Shown: positions 44,482 through 53,016 of the stretch, piece by piece | Layout of the letters: the number at the start of each line of letters is the position of its first letter | How positions within the stretch are numbered: the first letter of the stretch is position 1 | Assembly (NCBI GenBank): GCA_965218775.1 | Contig: CBDCLS010000004.1 | Location: 186,001-250,000 of the forward strand | Length of the DNA: 64,000 nucleotides | Source of the DNA: CAUZIZ01 sp965218775 | Lineage (GTDB): Bacteria; Acidobacteriota; UBA6911; RPQK01; JAJDTT01 | Reading direction: 5' to 3' | Notes under the pieces: model-generated | Told to the model about the DNA's origin: nothing | Seen by the model: the letters and a program-made list of their open reading frames with translations, nothing else | Databases searched by the model: none | Position numbers and translations under genes: made by a program

Positions 44482-44645
44482 GACAACCTCCTTTTCTGTC
44501 CCAGAGGCGGGACTCCAAAGGGCTGTCATGCACCAGAATTATGTGGAGTACAAGCGCGGACCGGTGGCACGAAGCCGCGATATCGAAAGGATTCTGGCGT
44601 GAAGCAGATCGATCACTTCACATAACACAACGCTTCACATGTCAT

Positions 44646-44723
44646 ACCCAAACGCATCGACACTGGGTTATGGAGAGGTTTCAGCAGGAGATCTCCTCGG
44701 CTTTGGACCGAATTTCTCCCTAG
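44646..44723 (+). pseudogene. Nucleotidyltransferase gene, 3' remnant beyond the RIT element
   Basis: 25 codons plus TAG, 'TQTHRHWVMERFQQEIS...', continuing in frame from 'RDYLKLH' at 41077. The TAG stop at 44721-44723 is itself part of the CTAG that borders the 2.1-kb IS copy 2. So two different mobile elements struck the last 80 bp of this gene. Confidence 0.8.
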
Positions 44724-46823
44724 CCTCGATTTCCACGGCAGTACAAATGACGCCTTTCCGCTTCGAGCCCCCCGCCAGAATCCTTGATCGGCGCGACTTG
44801 CGCCTGCTGTGTTTCCACCTACGTTAGTAAATAGAAGTACCTATTTGGATAGAGAGGTAATCCTATACCTAAAACCTGATCAAGGGACGATCCCCACGCG
44901 AATGCTAGAAAAGTCTGGATATGAGGCAGAATAGAACCCTATCAAAGGCTGAGCATTTTCTGTCATTCATATCTAGTATAGTTATAGTTTGGAATACAGT
45001 AATCGGAATGGACTAACTAATGACACCCGACCGACCGCTCCGGAGGCCCAATTCTTCCTGGCCCCCGAATCGCCTCTGCAGCGCCAGTATGAGGCCTTGC
45101 GCTGCTTTTTCGTCGAAGGCTTGCCCTCGCAGCAGGTCGCCACTCGCTTCGGCTATTCCCCAGGAGCCTTCCGCGTCCTCTGTCATCAGTTTCGCCATGA
45201 TCTCAGCAAGCGCGCCCGCTTCTTTCAGGCGATTCGCCGGGGGCCTCAAGCGGCGCCCGCCCGCGATCGGGTGCGGGAACGGGCCGTCGCCCTGCGCAAG
45301 CGAAACCTCTCGGTCTACGATATCCAACGCGAGTTGGCCGCCGCCGGCCATTCCATCAGCATCAATGCGTTATCGATCCTGCTGCGAGAGGAGGGCTTCG
45401 CCCGACTGCCCCGGCGTCGGGATGAGCAACGCCCCGCCACCCTCAAGCCCGAAGCAGCAGCCATCGCCGACGTGCGGCAGATCAATCTGGCCCCGCGCAG
45501 CTTTCGCACCCGGGTCGGCGGTCTGTTTCTGTTCGTCCCGCTGATGCGATCGATCGATCTCGGGGCGGTGCTGCAGCCCCCCCGCCTTCCCGGCTCCCAA
45601 ATGATTCCCGCCGAGCAGGCCGTGCGCACCCTGCTGGCTCTGAAGCTGCTGGGCATCGAAAGAAAAAGTCATGTCATGGATCGGGTCTTTGACGAGGGCA
45701 TCGCCCTTTTTGCCGGTCTCAATGTGGTGCCCAAGCGCTCCTACCTGGCCGCCTACAGCTCCCGGGTCGACCGACGCGCCAACCTGCGCCTCATGGGAGC
45801 CTGGTTTGAGCAGGTCCAAGCCGCCGGCCTGCCCCGGGGCTCTTCCTTCGATCTGGACTTTCACACCGTCCCCGCCAATAGCCAGCAGGAACCTTTGGAC
45901 AAACACTATGTCTCTTCCCGCAGCCGCAGCCAAAAAGGCATCCTCGTTTTTTTGGCTCGGGACGCCACCGAGCGTGTCTTATGCTACGCCAATGCGGGTG
46001 TCCCCCGGGCCGATCGAGCCGACGAGGTGCAACGCTTCGTCCAGTTCTGGCACCAACACAGCGGTCAGCCTCCGGCCGAACTCGTCTTCGATTCCCAGTT
46101 GACCACCTATGCTCATCTGAACCGCCTCAACCAACAGGGCATTGGCTTTATCACCCTGCGCCGCCGCTCCCAAAAAATGCTGGGCCAGATCTGGAGCCGC
46201 CCCGCCTCCGCCTGGCACCGCATCACCTTACCCGCCCTGACTCGGATCTTTCGCACCCCCAAAGTCCTGGACCAGCGGATCGTCCTGAAACATTACGAAG
46301 GTCCCCTGCGCCAGCTCACCCTCATGGAACTCGGTCACGAAGAACCGACCGTCCTACTGACCAACCATCTGCGCCGCGCCCCCTCGACTCTGATCACCCG
46401 CTATGCCCAACGCATGCTCATCGAAAATGGCATCTCCGAAGCCATCCAGTTCTTTCACCTGGACGCGCTCTCTTCGATGGTGGGACTCAAAGTGGATTTT
46501 GACCTCCAGATCACCCTCATGGCCAGCTCCCTATATCGACTCATGGCCGAGAAGATTGGTCGCGAATATCAGCGGGCTCAAGCCAAAAAGATCTTCCGAA
46601 ATCTCCTCGACGTCTCGGCCCGGGTCCAGATCCAAGAGCAGCAAGTCACCGTCCACCTCGATAAGCGCGCCCATAACCCCTACTTGGTCGCCTCGGGCCT
46701 GGGTGATGATCCCACGCCCATGCCTTGGTTTGGCGGCAAAACTCTGGTCCTTCGATTTGACTAACCGACTCAACGGCTACCCTTAAAAAATGTTAGTCCT
46801 TTCCAGTACCGTGGAAATCGAGG
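44724..46823 (+). mobile_element. 2,100-bp insertion sequence, copy 2
   Basis: Same length, ends and sequence as copy 1 but inverted. It is flanked by CTAG (44720-44723 and 46824-46827). I found one C/T difference between the copies, in codon 17 of the transposase. The near-identity means recent transposition or gene conversion. Confidence 0.92.
44989..46764 (+). CDS. DDE transposase of the 2.1-kb IS, copy 2
   Basis: 591 aa, TTG start, identical to copy 1 except Ala17 for Val17. The same helix-turn-helix N-terminus and catalytic D288/290, D368 and E479 are intact. A 265-bp untranslated leader separates the IS end from the gene. Confidence 0.88.
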   Translation: MEYSNRNGLTNDTRPTAPEAQFFLAPESPLQRQYEALRCFFVEGLPSQQVATRFGYSPGAFRVLCHQFRHDLSKRARFFQAIRRGPQAAPARDRVRERAVALRKRNLSVYDIQRELAAAGHSISINALSILLREEGFARLPRRRDEQRPATLKPEAAAIADVRQINLAPRSFRTRVGGLFLFVPLMRSIDLGAVLQPPRLPGSQMIPAEQAVRTLLALKLLGIERKSHVMDRVFDEGIALFAGLNVVPKRSYLAAYSSRVDRRANLRLMGAWFEQVQAAGLPRGSSFDLDFHTVPANSQQEPLDKHYVSSRSRSQKGILVFLARDATERVLCYANAGVPRADRADEVQRFVQFWHQHSGQPPAELVFDSQLTTYAHLNRLNQQGIGFITLRRRSQKMLGQIWSRPASAWHRITLPALTRIFRTPKVLDQRIVLKHYEGPLRQLTLMELGHEEPTVLLTNHLRRAPSTLITRYAQRMLIENGISEAIQFFHLDALSSMVGLKVDFDLQITLMASSLYRLMAEKIGREYQRAQAKKIFRNLLDVSARVQIQEQQVTVHLDKRAHNPYLVASGLGDDPTPMPWFGGKTLVLRFD

Positions 46824-46931
46824 CTAGGGTCAGCTGATCTGAACTTCATTGGCTAGGAAATCATGCAAGAGTCGCCATAAACAGGGTTGCTGACGAGGAT
46901 CATAGGAGAGCCAACTTAAGTTTCTTTCTCG

Positions 46932-46960
46932 AAAAATCCAGCGTGGCCGAATCAGCCACG
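46932..46960 (-). terminator. Likely intrinsic terminator of the radical SAM gene
   Basis: On the minus strand, CGTGGC...GCCACG forms a 6-bp stem overlapping the stop codon, followed a few bases later by a run of five T. The stem is short, so confidence is limited. Confidence 0.45.
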
Positions 46961-48373
46961 AAGGCGGTAGAGCTGCAGTCGATCCCAGGGGAGAGTCAGG
47001 GCACGCCCGAGGGCTCCCACCGCTTTCCAGTCTCCCTTGGACAACCTCTGCCAGGCCCCGCGGGCACGATGTTGCTTGTGCACGGTGGCGTGTAGCCGTC
47101 GGTAGAATGCGTGGGAAAAAGGTCCCTGGTAGAGCATAGCCAGGTCGCTGCTGTCGACCCAGTTCTGCTTGGGTCCCAGCTGGGACTGCACGACGTCGTA
47201 GAATTTGGTGCCGGGCAAGGGATACGAAACGGAGATTCCGATCTCATCCGGGCGACAGTCCCGAACCATGCGCATCGTCTGCTGCACATCACCCCAGGCT
47301 TCACCGGGGTAGCCGAACTGCAAGAAGAATCCGACCTTGATTCCGACCTGCTGCAGCTGCTTGGTAGCCCGACGGGTGTCCTCGAGCGTGGTCCCTTTGT
47401 CCATCGCGTCCAGAATCTTCTGTGAACCTGACTCGGCTCCCACCCAGACAGTGCGACATCCCGCGGCCCCCAGCTTCTCCGCTATCCGCTCGCTGACAAG
47501 ATCGGTCCGCAGGAGACACTTGAAGGGAGTCTGGAGCTGATTCTTGCAAACCAGGTCGGAGAATCGCTCGATCCAACCGCGCTTCAGCCCAAAGATGTCG
47601 TCTGCGAACCAGACATGATCCGGCTGCTGGCGCCCCTTCAACCACGTCAACTCTTCGACCACATTCTCTGGGCTTCGCGATTGATACCGCTGACCGTAGA
47701 TGGGTTTCGCACACCAGTTGCATTGGTAGGGGCAGCCTCGGGTGGTGACCATGTTGACGGAGTAGTATCCGTGGCGGCTCTGCCACAACTCCCGATATCT
47801 CTCGGCATCCACCAGATCCCAAGCCGGAAAAGGAAGCTGATCCAGATCTCTAAGAGGCTGGCGAGCCACAAAGCTTCCGTTCGAGGTACCCGCTGGGACA
47901 ACGCCTCCGATCTCTTTGGCTGGCGTCGCACTCTTTCCGCTGAGCGAAGCGATGAGGTCACCTAGAGTGATCTCGCCCTCGCCGATCAGGATGTAATCGG
48001 CGCCCTTTTCGAAGTAATCTTTCCGATGATCGGTGGCATCCGATCCCGAGACTATTACGGTACAACCCCGGGTCTTCGCCTGTTCGATCATCTCCCAGGC
48101 CGCCTCGCGCATTCGGAGCAGGCACATCTTGCTCAGATAGTTGAAGCTGTCCTCGTAAATGATGGCGAACCTGGGACGGTGGAGATCCAATGCCTCGGCC
48201 CATCCTTCGGTCGACTCGGCCAGCATGGCGTCGAAGAGCGCAACCTGGAACCCCCTGCTTCTCAGATGGCTCGCCGCATAGAGCGTCCCCAGCGGAGGGT
48301 ACGGCTGCATCGCTTCCCACAGCTTCGGGTCGAAGCGGAGGTAGTAGGATTGTCCCAGCAATACCGTCTCCAT
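46952..48373 (-). CDS. B12-binding radical SAM enzyme
   Basis: 473 aa from ATG 48373; an upstream in-frame start at 48442 adds 23 residues that do not resemble the family and would nearly touch the next gene. The cobalamin domain ('YPPLGTLYAASHLRSRGF') covers residues ~20-150; the iron-sulfur motif CPYQCNWC has Cys214, Cys218 and Cys221. 'VWVGAESGSQKILDAMDKG' and 'FFLQFGYPGEAWGD' complete the SAM barrel. It is a close relative of the frameshifted gene at 36080 and may be its functional counterpart. The substrate is unknown; glycan or lipid modification is inferred from context. Confidence 0.88.
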   Translation of the reverse strand: METVLLGQSYYLRFDPKLWEAMQPYPPLGTLYAASHLRSRGFQVALFDAMLAESTEGWAEALDLHRPRFAIIYEDSFNYLSKMCLLRMREAAWEMIEQAKTRGCTVIVSGSDATDHRKDYFEKGADYILIGEGEITLGDLIASLSGKSATPAKEIGGVVPAGTSNGSFVARQPLRDLDQLPFPAWDLVDAERYRELWQSRHGYYSVNMVTTRGCPYQCNWCAKPIYGQRYQSRSPENVVEELTWLKGRQQPDHVWFADDIFGLKRGWIERFSDLVCKNQLQTPFKCLLRTDLVSERIAEKLGAAGCRTVWVGAESGSQKILDAMDKGTTLEDTRRATKQLQQVGIKVGFFLQFGYPGEAWGDVQQTMRMVRDCRPDEIGISVSYPLPGTKFYDVVQSQLGPKQNWVDSSDLAMLYQGPFSHAFYRRLHATVHKQHRARGAWQRLSKGDWKAVGALGRALTLPWDRLQLYRLRG

Positions 48374-48443
48374 GGCGTGGCCAAATCTTACAACGGATTG
48401 CCTTTGGGTTGCAGGACACGGGGTTGGAGTAAAAGGTTGCAAC

Positions 48444-50384
48444 CTAACGCGTCGACTGCTTCCGAAATCGGTCCATCAGATCGTGGCCAACCGCTGTCTC
48501 ACCTTCGCTTTGAGACAATTGCATCCCCTGCTGGATCGCGTCGAAGGCTTCTTCTCTCTTTCCCAGTTCCCAATACGCACGTGCCAACCTGTAGTAAACC
48601 ATGGCGTTCTTCGGATCTGTCTCTAGCCCCTCCAGGTAGAGTTCAATCGCACGGGTCCAGTTTCGATTCTGGCTAACTGAGTCCGCCAGAAGAAACCGAA
48701 GCTGGGCATTCTGAGGGTATCGGTTGAGACCCTTTTCACATTCGGCAATGGCCTCCTTGACGAAGCCGAATTGCAGGTTGAGACGAGCCAGGTAGAAATA
48801 GGGTCTCCAGGTCGAGGGCCTCAGGCGCTGGGCTATTCTGAGATGCTCCCTTGATGAGAAGAAGTCGCGACGATCTAGGTAGAGCTTTCCCAGATCCGCA
48901 TGGGTTTCGGCATCTCCCGGATCCAGGTCCAGGGCTCGCTTCCAGGTCGCTTCCGCCTTTCCCACCTCTCCCCGGTCGAAATAAACTTCACCCAGACTTT
49001 TCAGGGCCAGGGGATTGGAAGGATCGATGTCAACGGCCTGGGACAGATAGGTCTCTGCCTCCTTCGGCGAGTGGCGCATCAGTACAACACCCAGATTGTA
49101 GTTGGGTCGGTACTTTCGAGGGGATTTGATGACCGTATCGCGCCACAGAAGTTCTTCATCACTCCAAACCCGGGCCCGCACGCGTCCCAATCCGATGTAG
49201 GAAGCTAATATCCCACCCACGAACAGGAAAATAACGCCAGTCAGTGGCAGTTTGGCTCCGGAGGAACTCCAACGAGCCTTGACGTATGCCAGCAAGGATC
49301 GCAAGCACCAGGCCAGAAGGGCCGAAAAGCCCAGCATCGAAGCGTAGAGCCGATGTTCGAACATGAAGTCCAGCCTGGGTACCAGGCTGGAAGTAGGCAA
49401 GAGAAAGAGGAAGAAAAGCGCGACATAGAAGGCTGCGTGGGCGGAGAAGCTCTTCAGTTTCAGGAAGCCCCAGACCAAGATCGTCCAGATGAAGAGTTGG
49501 GCCAACCATCTGAGTTCCAGCCAGTCGATCCGGGGCAGCACGTGGTGATCCAGATTGAGACCAATCGGGAGAAGGGTCAACAGTACGTAGCTCCACACCA
49601 CTTCTACCTGAGTTGCCGCATAAACCAGGCTGCTCAGAATCCCAATCCCGGACGCGGCGTCCTCCCAACCAGGGGAGAACAAATATGGGATCCCAATCAC
49701 CAGAGCCACGGCCAGGTAGGCCAGATGCCAACTCCTCGGCCTCCACTCCCCTTTCAGGAATCCATCACAAACCCAGAGGATCAAGGGAAGGACGATGATG
49801 AACTCTTTGCAGGCCACACCGAGGGCAAAGAAGAACAGGACAAAAAGTGGCCGGCTCTTGAAGTGTGAGATTAGTGCCAGGAAGGCAAACAGGGTCGCCA
49901 GCAAAGCGGACCTCTGGTACACATAGAGGGTCGCTTCCGTCTGAATCGGATGTACGGCAAACACCAGAGCGGCCAACAATGGCAGGAAAAAGTCATTTCT
50001 GGTTTCGCTCTCCTGGGGCGTCTGGTTCGCTTCAGATCGATCCTTGGACGACTGCGAAGACGCGACAGTCAGAGTCCGTGGTACGGGCACCAGGTGCAGG
50101 AACAGGAAAACGAGCACCCCATTGAGTGCATGGACCAGCAGGTTGAACAGATGATAGGGAGCCGGAGAAGGCCCGTGAAGCCGATATTGGGCCAAGAAAG
50201 TCAGCCACGTCAGAAACCTGGGCACAGGGGGTGAGATGAAGTGGACCCAGCGACCTAGCTGGACATTCTCATCCTTAAGGAACAGATGATCGTCGAACTG
50301 GAAAGGATAATCGAGTGCAGCGTAGTAGACCGCCAGAGGGAGAAGAAAGACGAGTAAAACCTGAACCAGCAGCTTGAGATTCAA
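48444..50384 (-). CDS. TMTC-like GT-C glycosyltransferase with C-terminal TPRs
   Basis: 646 aa from TTG 50384. The first loop 'DYPFQFDDHLFLKDENVQ' contains the acidic DD pair of the TMTC/GT-C group, followed by about 10 membrane helices to residue ~420. The C-terminal ~200 residues hold about six TPR repeats ('YNLGVVLMRHSPKEAETYL', 'VYYRLARAYWELGKREEAF'). Eukaryotic relatives mannosylate secreted proteins; a periplasmic protein O-glycosylation role is an inference. Element D lies directly before the start codon and separates it from the stop of the upstream gene. Confidence 0.8.
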   Translation of the reverse strand: MNLKLLVQVLLVFLLPLAVYYAALDYPFQFDDHLFLKDENVQLGRWVHFISPPVPRFLTWLTFLAQYRLHGPSPAPYHLFNLLVHALNGVLVFLFLHLVPVPRTLTVASSQSSKDRSEANQTPQESETRNDFFLPLLAALVFAVHPIQTEATLYVYQRSALLATLFAFLALISHFKSRPLFVLFFFALGVACKEFIIVLPLILWVCDGFLKGEWRPRSWHLAYLAVALVIGIPYLFSPGWEDAASGIGILSSLVYAATQVEVVWSYVLLTLLPIGLNLDHHVLPRIDWLELRWLAQLFIWTILVWGFLKLKSFSAHAAFYVALFFLFLLPTSSLVPRLDFMFEHRLYASMLGFSALLAWCLRSLLAYVKARWSSSGAKLPLTGVIFLFVGGILASYIGLGRVRARVWSDEELLWRDTVIKSPRKYRPNYNLGVVLMRHSPKEAETYLSQAVDIDPSNPLALKSLGEVYFDRGEVGKAEATWKRALDLDPGDAETHADLGKLYLDRRDFFSSREHLRIAQRLRPSTWRPYFYLARLNLQFGFVKEAIAECEKGLNRYPQNAQLRFLLADSVSQNRNWTRAIELYLEGLETDPKNAMVYYRLARAYWELGKREEAFDAIQQGMQLSQSEGETAVGHDLMDRFRKQSTR

Positions 50385-50389
50385 CTAAG

Positions 50390-50657
50390 TACACTGGAAC
50401 GTAAATACGGCGACGTTTGCAGATGGGGCTTGTGAGGCGAGATCAAGGCAGGAGGAGGAAGACGATGCTTGGCCATCTTCGACGACGACCAACGCTGAGA
50501 TCGTCCACCACCCCCATCTGCCCTACGGGTGGCGACGGGACGCGCCGATTTCTTTGTCGCTCCTCCTCCAAGATACAAAGCATCGAGTTCGGCGTCGCTT
50601 CGCGAACTCGACCCGTCGCGCTCGCCACAAACGTTGCCGTATTTACGTTCCAGTGTA
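50390..50657 (+). repeat. Palindromic element copy D
   Basis: About 268 bp flanked by the direct repeat CTAAG (50385-50389 and 50658-50662). Arms 50388-50419 and 50628-50659 pair over 32 bases with one G:T mismatch; after AGTAC the arm reads ACTGGAACGTAAATACGGCG. Removing the element and one CTAAG leaves TAGTTG on the minus strand: the stop of the secreted-protein gene directly followed by the start of the TMTC-like gene. Confidence 0.92.
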
Positions 50658-51809
50658 CTAAGGCGTCGCGGTAATCGCCGGACTGGTCTTTCCGCTGGAG
50701 AAGATGAGTCTAACCTCGACGTGGCTTACACCTTCGCCTGATTCGGCCAGGGCCAATATCTCGTTGATTGAGCCCGTCCCTTCGACACTTCGAACGAACT
50801 CACCCAACCTGGTATTTCCGGAGTAGACCCGATAGATCGCACCGACAACAGTCTTGTCGGCGGGGGGTTCGACATCAACCAGGACCTCTCCCTCACCCAC
50901 CACCGAGAAGGTGGCTAGCAATTGAACATCGTCAGCCGCACCAGGCACTACCGGGAACGTGGTCAAGGTAGTCACTTCACCGGGTTCTTGTGCCACTTTC
51001 TGACGCAAGGTGACGGCCGCCACGGATTGCCCACCGCCCACTTTCACCGTCAGAGTGCCTTGCATCTCCTGGGCCCGAGCCACGACTTCGGGATTTCCCG
51101 CGAAAAACTGGGACACGAATCTTGGCAGCTGCTCTCCAACTCCCAGGGGAACGTTGGTCGTAGCAATCGGCGAGTTGCCTATCCCGAGTGGGAAAGATCC
51201 ATTCTCAGCGGGGATCGGGTTGAAAGATGTGTCGTACAGAGTCAGAGTCAGATCCCCGCTGTCGGCGCCCGTCGTCAGTGCATTCCCTCCCCCGGATGCA
51301 GGAGGCTTCAACATTGCGAGACCCGTGTCTACGTTGCCCAGAGAGTCTACGAACAACGTAAAAGTGCTGAGGGGGCTAGTAGCGGGAACCCCTGCTTCCG
51401 ACTGGACGATTCCCGTGGTCCCGTCGATGGTGGTGAAGACCGCTGTGGCACCCACTCCTGCACCCGCCGTGACACGGGCATAGCCCACTGCGATCGTTCC
51501 CTGTGGATCACCGGTGCCGGGAGTCTTTTCCGAAGTTGAGTGGCCCTTCATCAACGGGATCTGGAACATGGATTCGCGCCCCAGTGTTCCCAACTGAAGC
51601 GAGAGAGGGTTGCCTGAACCGTCGAAGAACTCTAGTGTGACGGTCGTGTCTTCTCCGGTGTTGACGAAAATGAACTCTGTCTGCAGAGTAAGTCCGCCGG
51701 CAGCGCCATCAGCTATCTGAGGAAAGAAAAACACCTCTGAGGCGGCCCCTGGGAAGACGAGCCCTGAAAAAAGAAACAATACCGTTAGGATGAGAGCGTG
51801 GCGAAACAT
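50658..51809 (-). CDS. Secreted beta-rich protein of unknown function
   Basis: About 383 aa from ATG 51809, at the start of a classic signal peptide ('FRHALILTVLFLFSGLVFPG'). The mature part begins 'EVFFFPQIADGAAGGLTLQT' and is beta-rich with Gly, Thr and Val, resembling secreted proteins common in Acidobacteriota whose role is unknown. Its TAG stop lies in the target repeat of element D. I see no catalytic motif. It is divergent from the GT4 gene at 51854. Confidence 0.7.
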   Translation of the reverse strand: MFRHALILTVLFLFSGLVFPGAASEVFFFPQIADGAAGGLTLQTEFIFVNTGEDTTVTLEFFDGSGNPLSLQLGTLGRESMFQIPLMKGHSTSEKTPGTGDPQGTIAVGYARVTAGAGVGATAVFTTIDGTTGIVQSEAGVPATSPLSTFTLFVDSLGNVDTGLAMLKPPASGGGNALTTGADSGDLTLTLYDTSFNPIPAENGSFPLGIGNSPIATTNVPLGVGEQLPRFVSQFFAGNPEVVARAQEMQGTLTVKVGGGQSVAAVTLRQKVAQEPGEVTTLTTFPVVPGAADDVQLLATFSVVGEGEVLVDVEPPADKTVVGAIYRVYSGNTRLGEFVRSVEGTGSINEILALAESGEGVSHVEVRLIFSSGKTSPAITATP

Positions 51810-51853
51810 CCGCCAAGAGTAAACCAGCTTAATGGCATGGTGCAACTGGAAAA

Positions 51854-53002
51854 GTGAAGAATAGGAACGCTGCTCTCAATCGGAAACTCACCCGAGTTGC
51901 GATCTGCCACGATTGGCTCTTGAACCAACGGGGGGCTGAGCGAGTCCTGACCGAATTCTGCAGAACCCCAGCGACTCTCTCTATCTACACTCTGTTCTTC
52001 GACTCCGATCTCCTGGGATCGGCCCTGGACCGACACCTGGTCTACGTGTCCTCGCTCAGAAGGCTGCCTGCGCCTCGAAACTATTACCGCTACCTACTTC
52101 CTTTCTTCCCACAGGCCATACGTCAATTCCAGGTGCGCGACGTAGAACTTCTCATCAGCATCAGCCACTCGGTTGCGAAAGCCATTCCCCATGACCCTGG
52201 AGTTCCGCACATCTGCTATTGCCTGACCCCCATGCGCTATCTGTGGGAGCCGAGCCTCTATCAACCGGATCTCAGAGGTCCTCTGAGAAGGATCCTGCTC
52301 AGGCTGCTATCCCGGCCCCTCAGGAGTTGGGATACCCGGACGAACCAGTCGGTGGACTCCTTCGTGGCCGTCTCCAAGACGGTTCAGCGCCGGATTCGCA
52401 GAACCTACGGTCAGGAGTCGCGCGTCATCTACCCGTTTGTAGATCTGGACTTCTTTCGCCCCGCGACCGCCACCCGTGAGGATTTCTATGTGATCGTCTC
52501 AGGACTGGTACCCAACAAGCGGATCTCCCTCGCCGTCGAGGCTTTCAACCGCAGCGGAAAAGCACTGCGAATCGTAGGCTCGGGGCCTCTGCTTCGCCGT
52601 CTTCGACGGATGGCCCGCCCCAACGTCCAGTTTCTGGGCTGGCAGCCCGATGACGAAGTTCGTACGCTCTACCGGACGGCACGAGGGCTGGTCTTCCCGG
52701 GACACGAGGACTTCGGCCTGGTGCCTGTGGAAGCCCAGGCCTGTGGGTGTCCTGTGATCGCCTATGGAAAGGGCGGCGTTACCGAGAGCGTAGTGGCTGG
52801 GGAAACAGGGATATTTTTCCAGGATCCTACTCCCGAAGCTCTCCGGGAGGCCGTCGAGGATATCGAGAAGAGCCCTCTTGAAGAAGGAAGAATGATCCAA
52901 CGCGCCCAGCGCTTTTCCCGGGACCGATTCTGGTCCGAGTGGCGCCAATGCCTGAAGGATCTGGGATTGGACCCAGACCTGCTCCAACGGCCCAGCGCAT
53001 GA
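51854..53002 (+). CDS. Glycosyltransferase family 4
   Basis: 382 aa. 'VAICHDWLLNQRGAERVLTE' is the acceptor-side N-terminus with the glycine-containing loop. 'GHEDFGLVPVEAQACGCPVI' and 'GGVTESVVAGETGIFF' are the donor-binding E(x)7E region. It likely builds a surface polysaccharide in the cytoplasm. It overlaps no neighbour and converges on the outer-membrane-type protein gene. Confidence 0.9.
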   Translation: MKNRNAALNRKLTRVAICHDWLLNQRGAERVLTEFCRTPATLSIYTLFFDSDLLGSALDRHLVYVSSLRRLPAPRNYYRYLLPFFPQAIRQFQVRDVELLISISHSVAKAIPHDPGVPHICYCLTPMRYLWEPSLYQPDLRGPLRRILLRLLSRPLRSWDTRTNQSVDSFVAVSKTVQRRIRRTYGQESRVIYPFVDLDFFRPATATREDFYVIVSGLVPNKRISLAVEAFNRSGKALRIVGSGPLLRRLRRMARPNVQFLGWQPDDEVRTLYRTARGLVFPGHEDFGLVPVEAQACGCPVIAYGKGGVTESVVAGETGIFFQDPTPEALREAVEDIEKSPLEEGRMIQRAQRFSRDRFWSEWRQCLKDLGLDPDLLQRPSA

Positions 53003-53016
53003 CGTTCTTCCCCGCC

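Larger units (their letters stand above)
41078..44645 (-). mobile_element. RIT element (recombinase in trio)
   Basis: Three tyrosine recombinase genes run in one direction with near-zero spacing, the definition of a RIT element. Terminal inverted repeats of 30 bp (41104-41133 and 44616-44645) share ATGACATGT.AAGCGTTG.G with two mismatches. The left end is preceded by a perfect 30-bp palindrome (41076-41105; half-site ATCCCTTATGTGGAG). Removing the element, keeping one CAT, restores an uninterrupted nucleotidyltransferase frame, which fixes the boundaries within about 3 bp. Confidence 0.9.

Noticed and set aside
9891..46823. Composite transposon formed by the two 2.1-kb IS copies
   Set aside because: The enclosed 32.7 kb holds housekeeping genes (tat, CtpA, YhaM-like) and the copies are inverted; an inversion segment is more likely.
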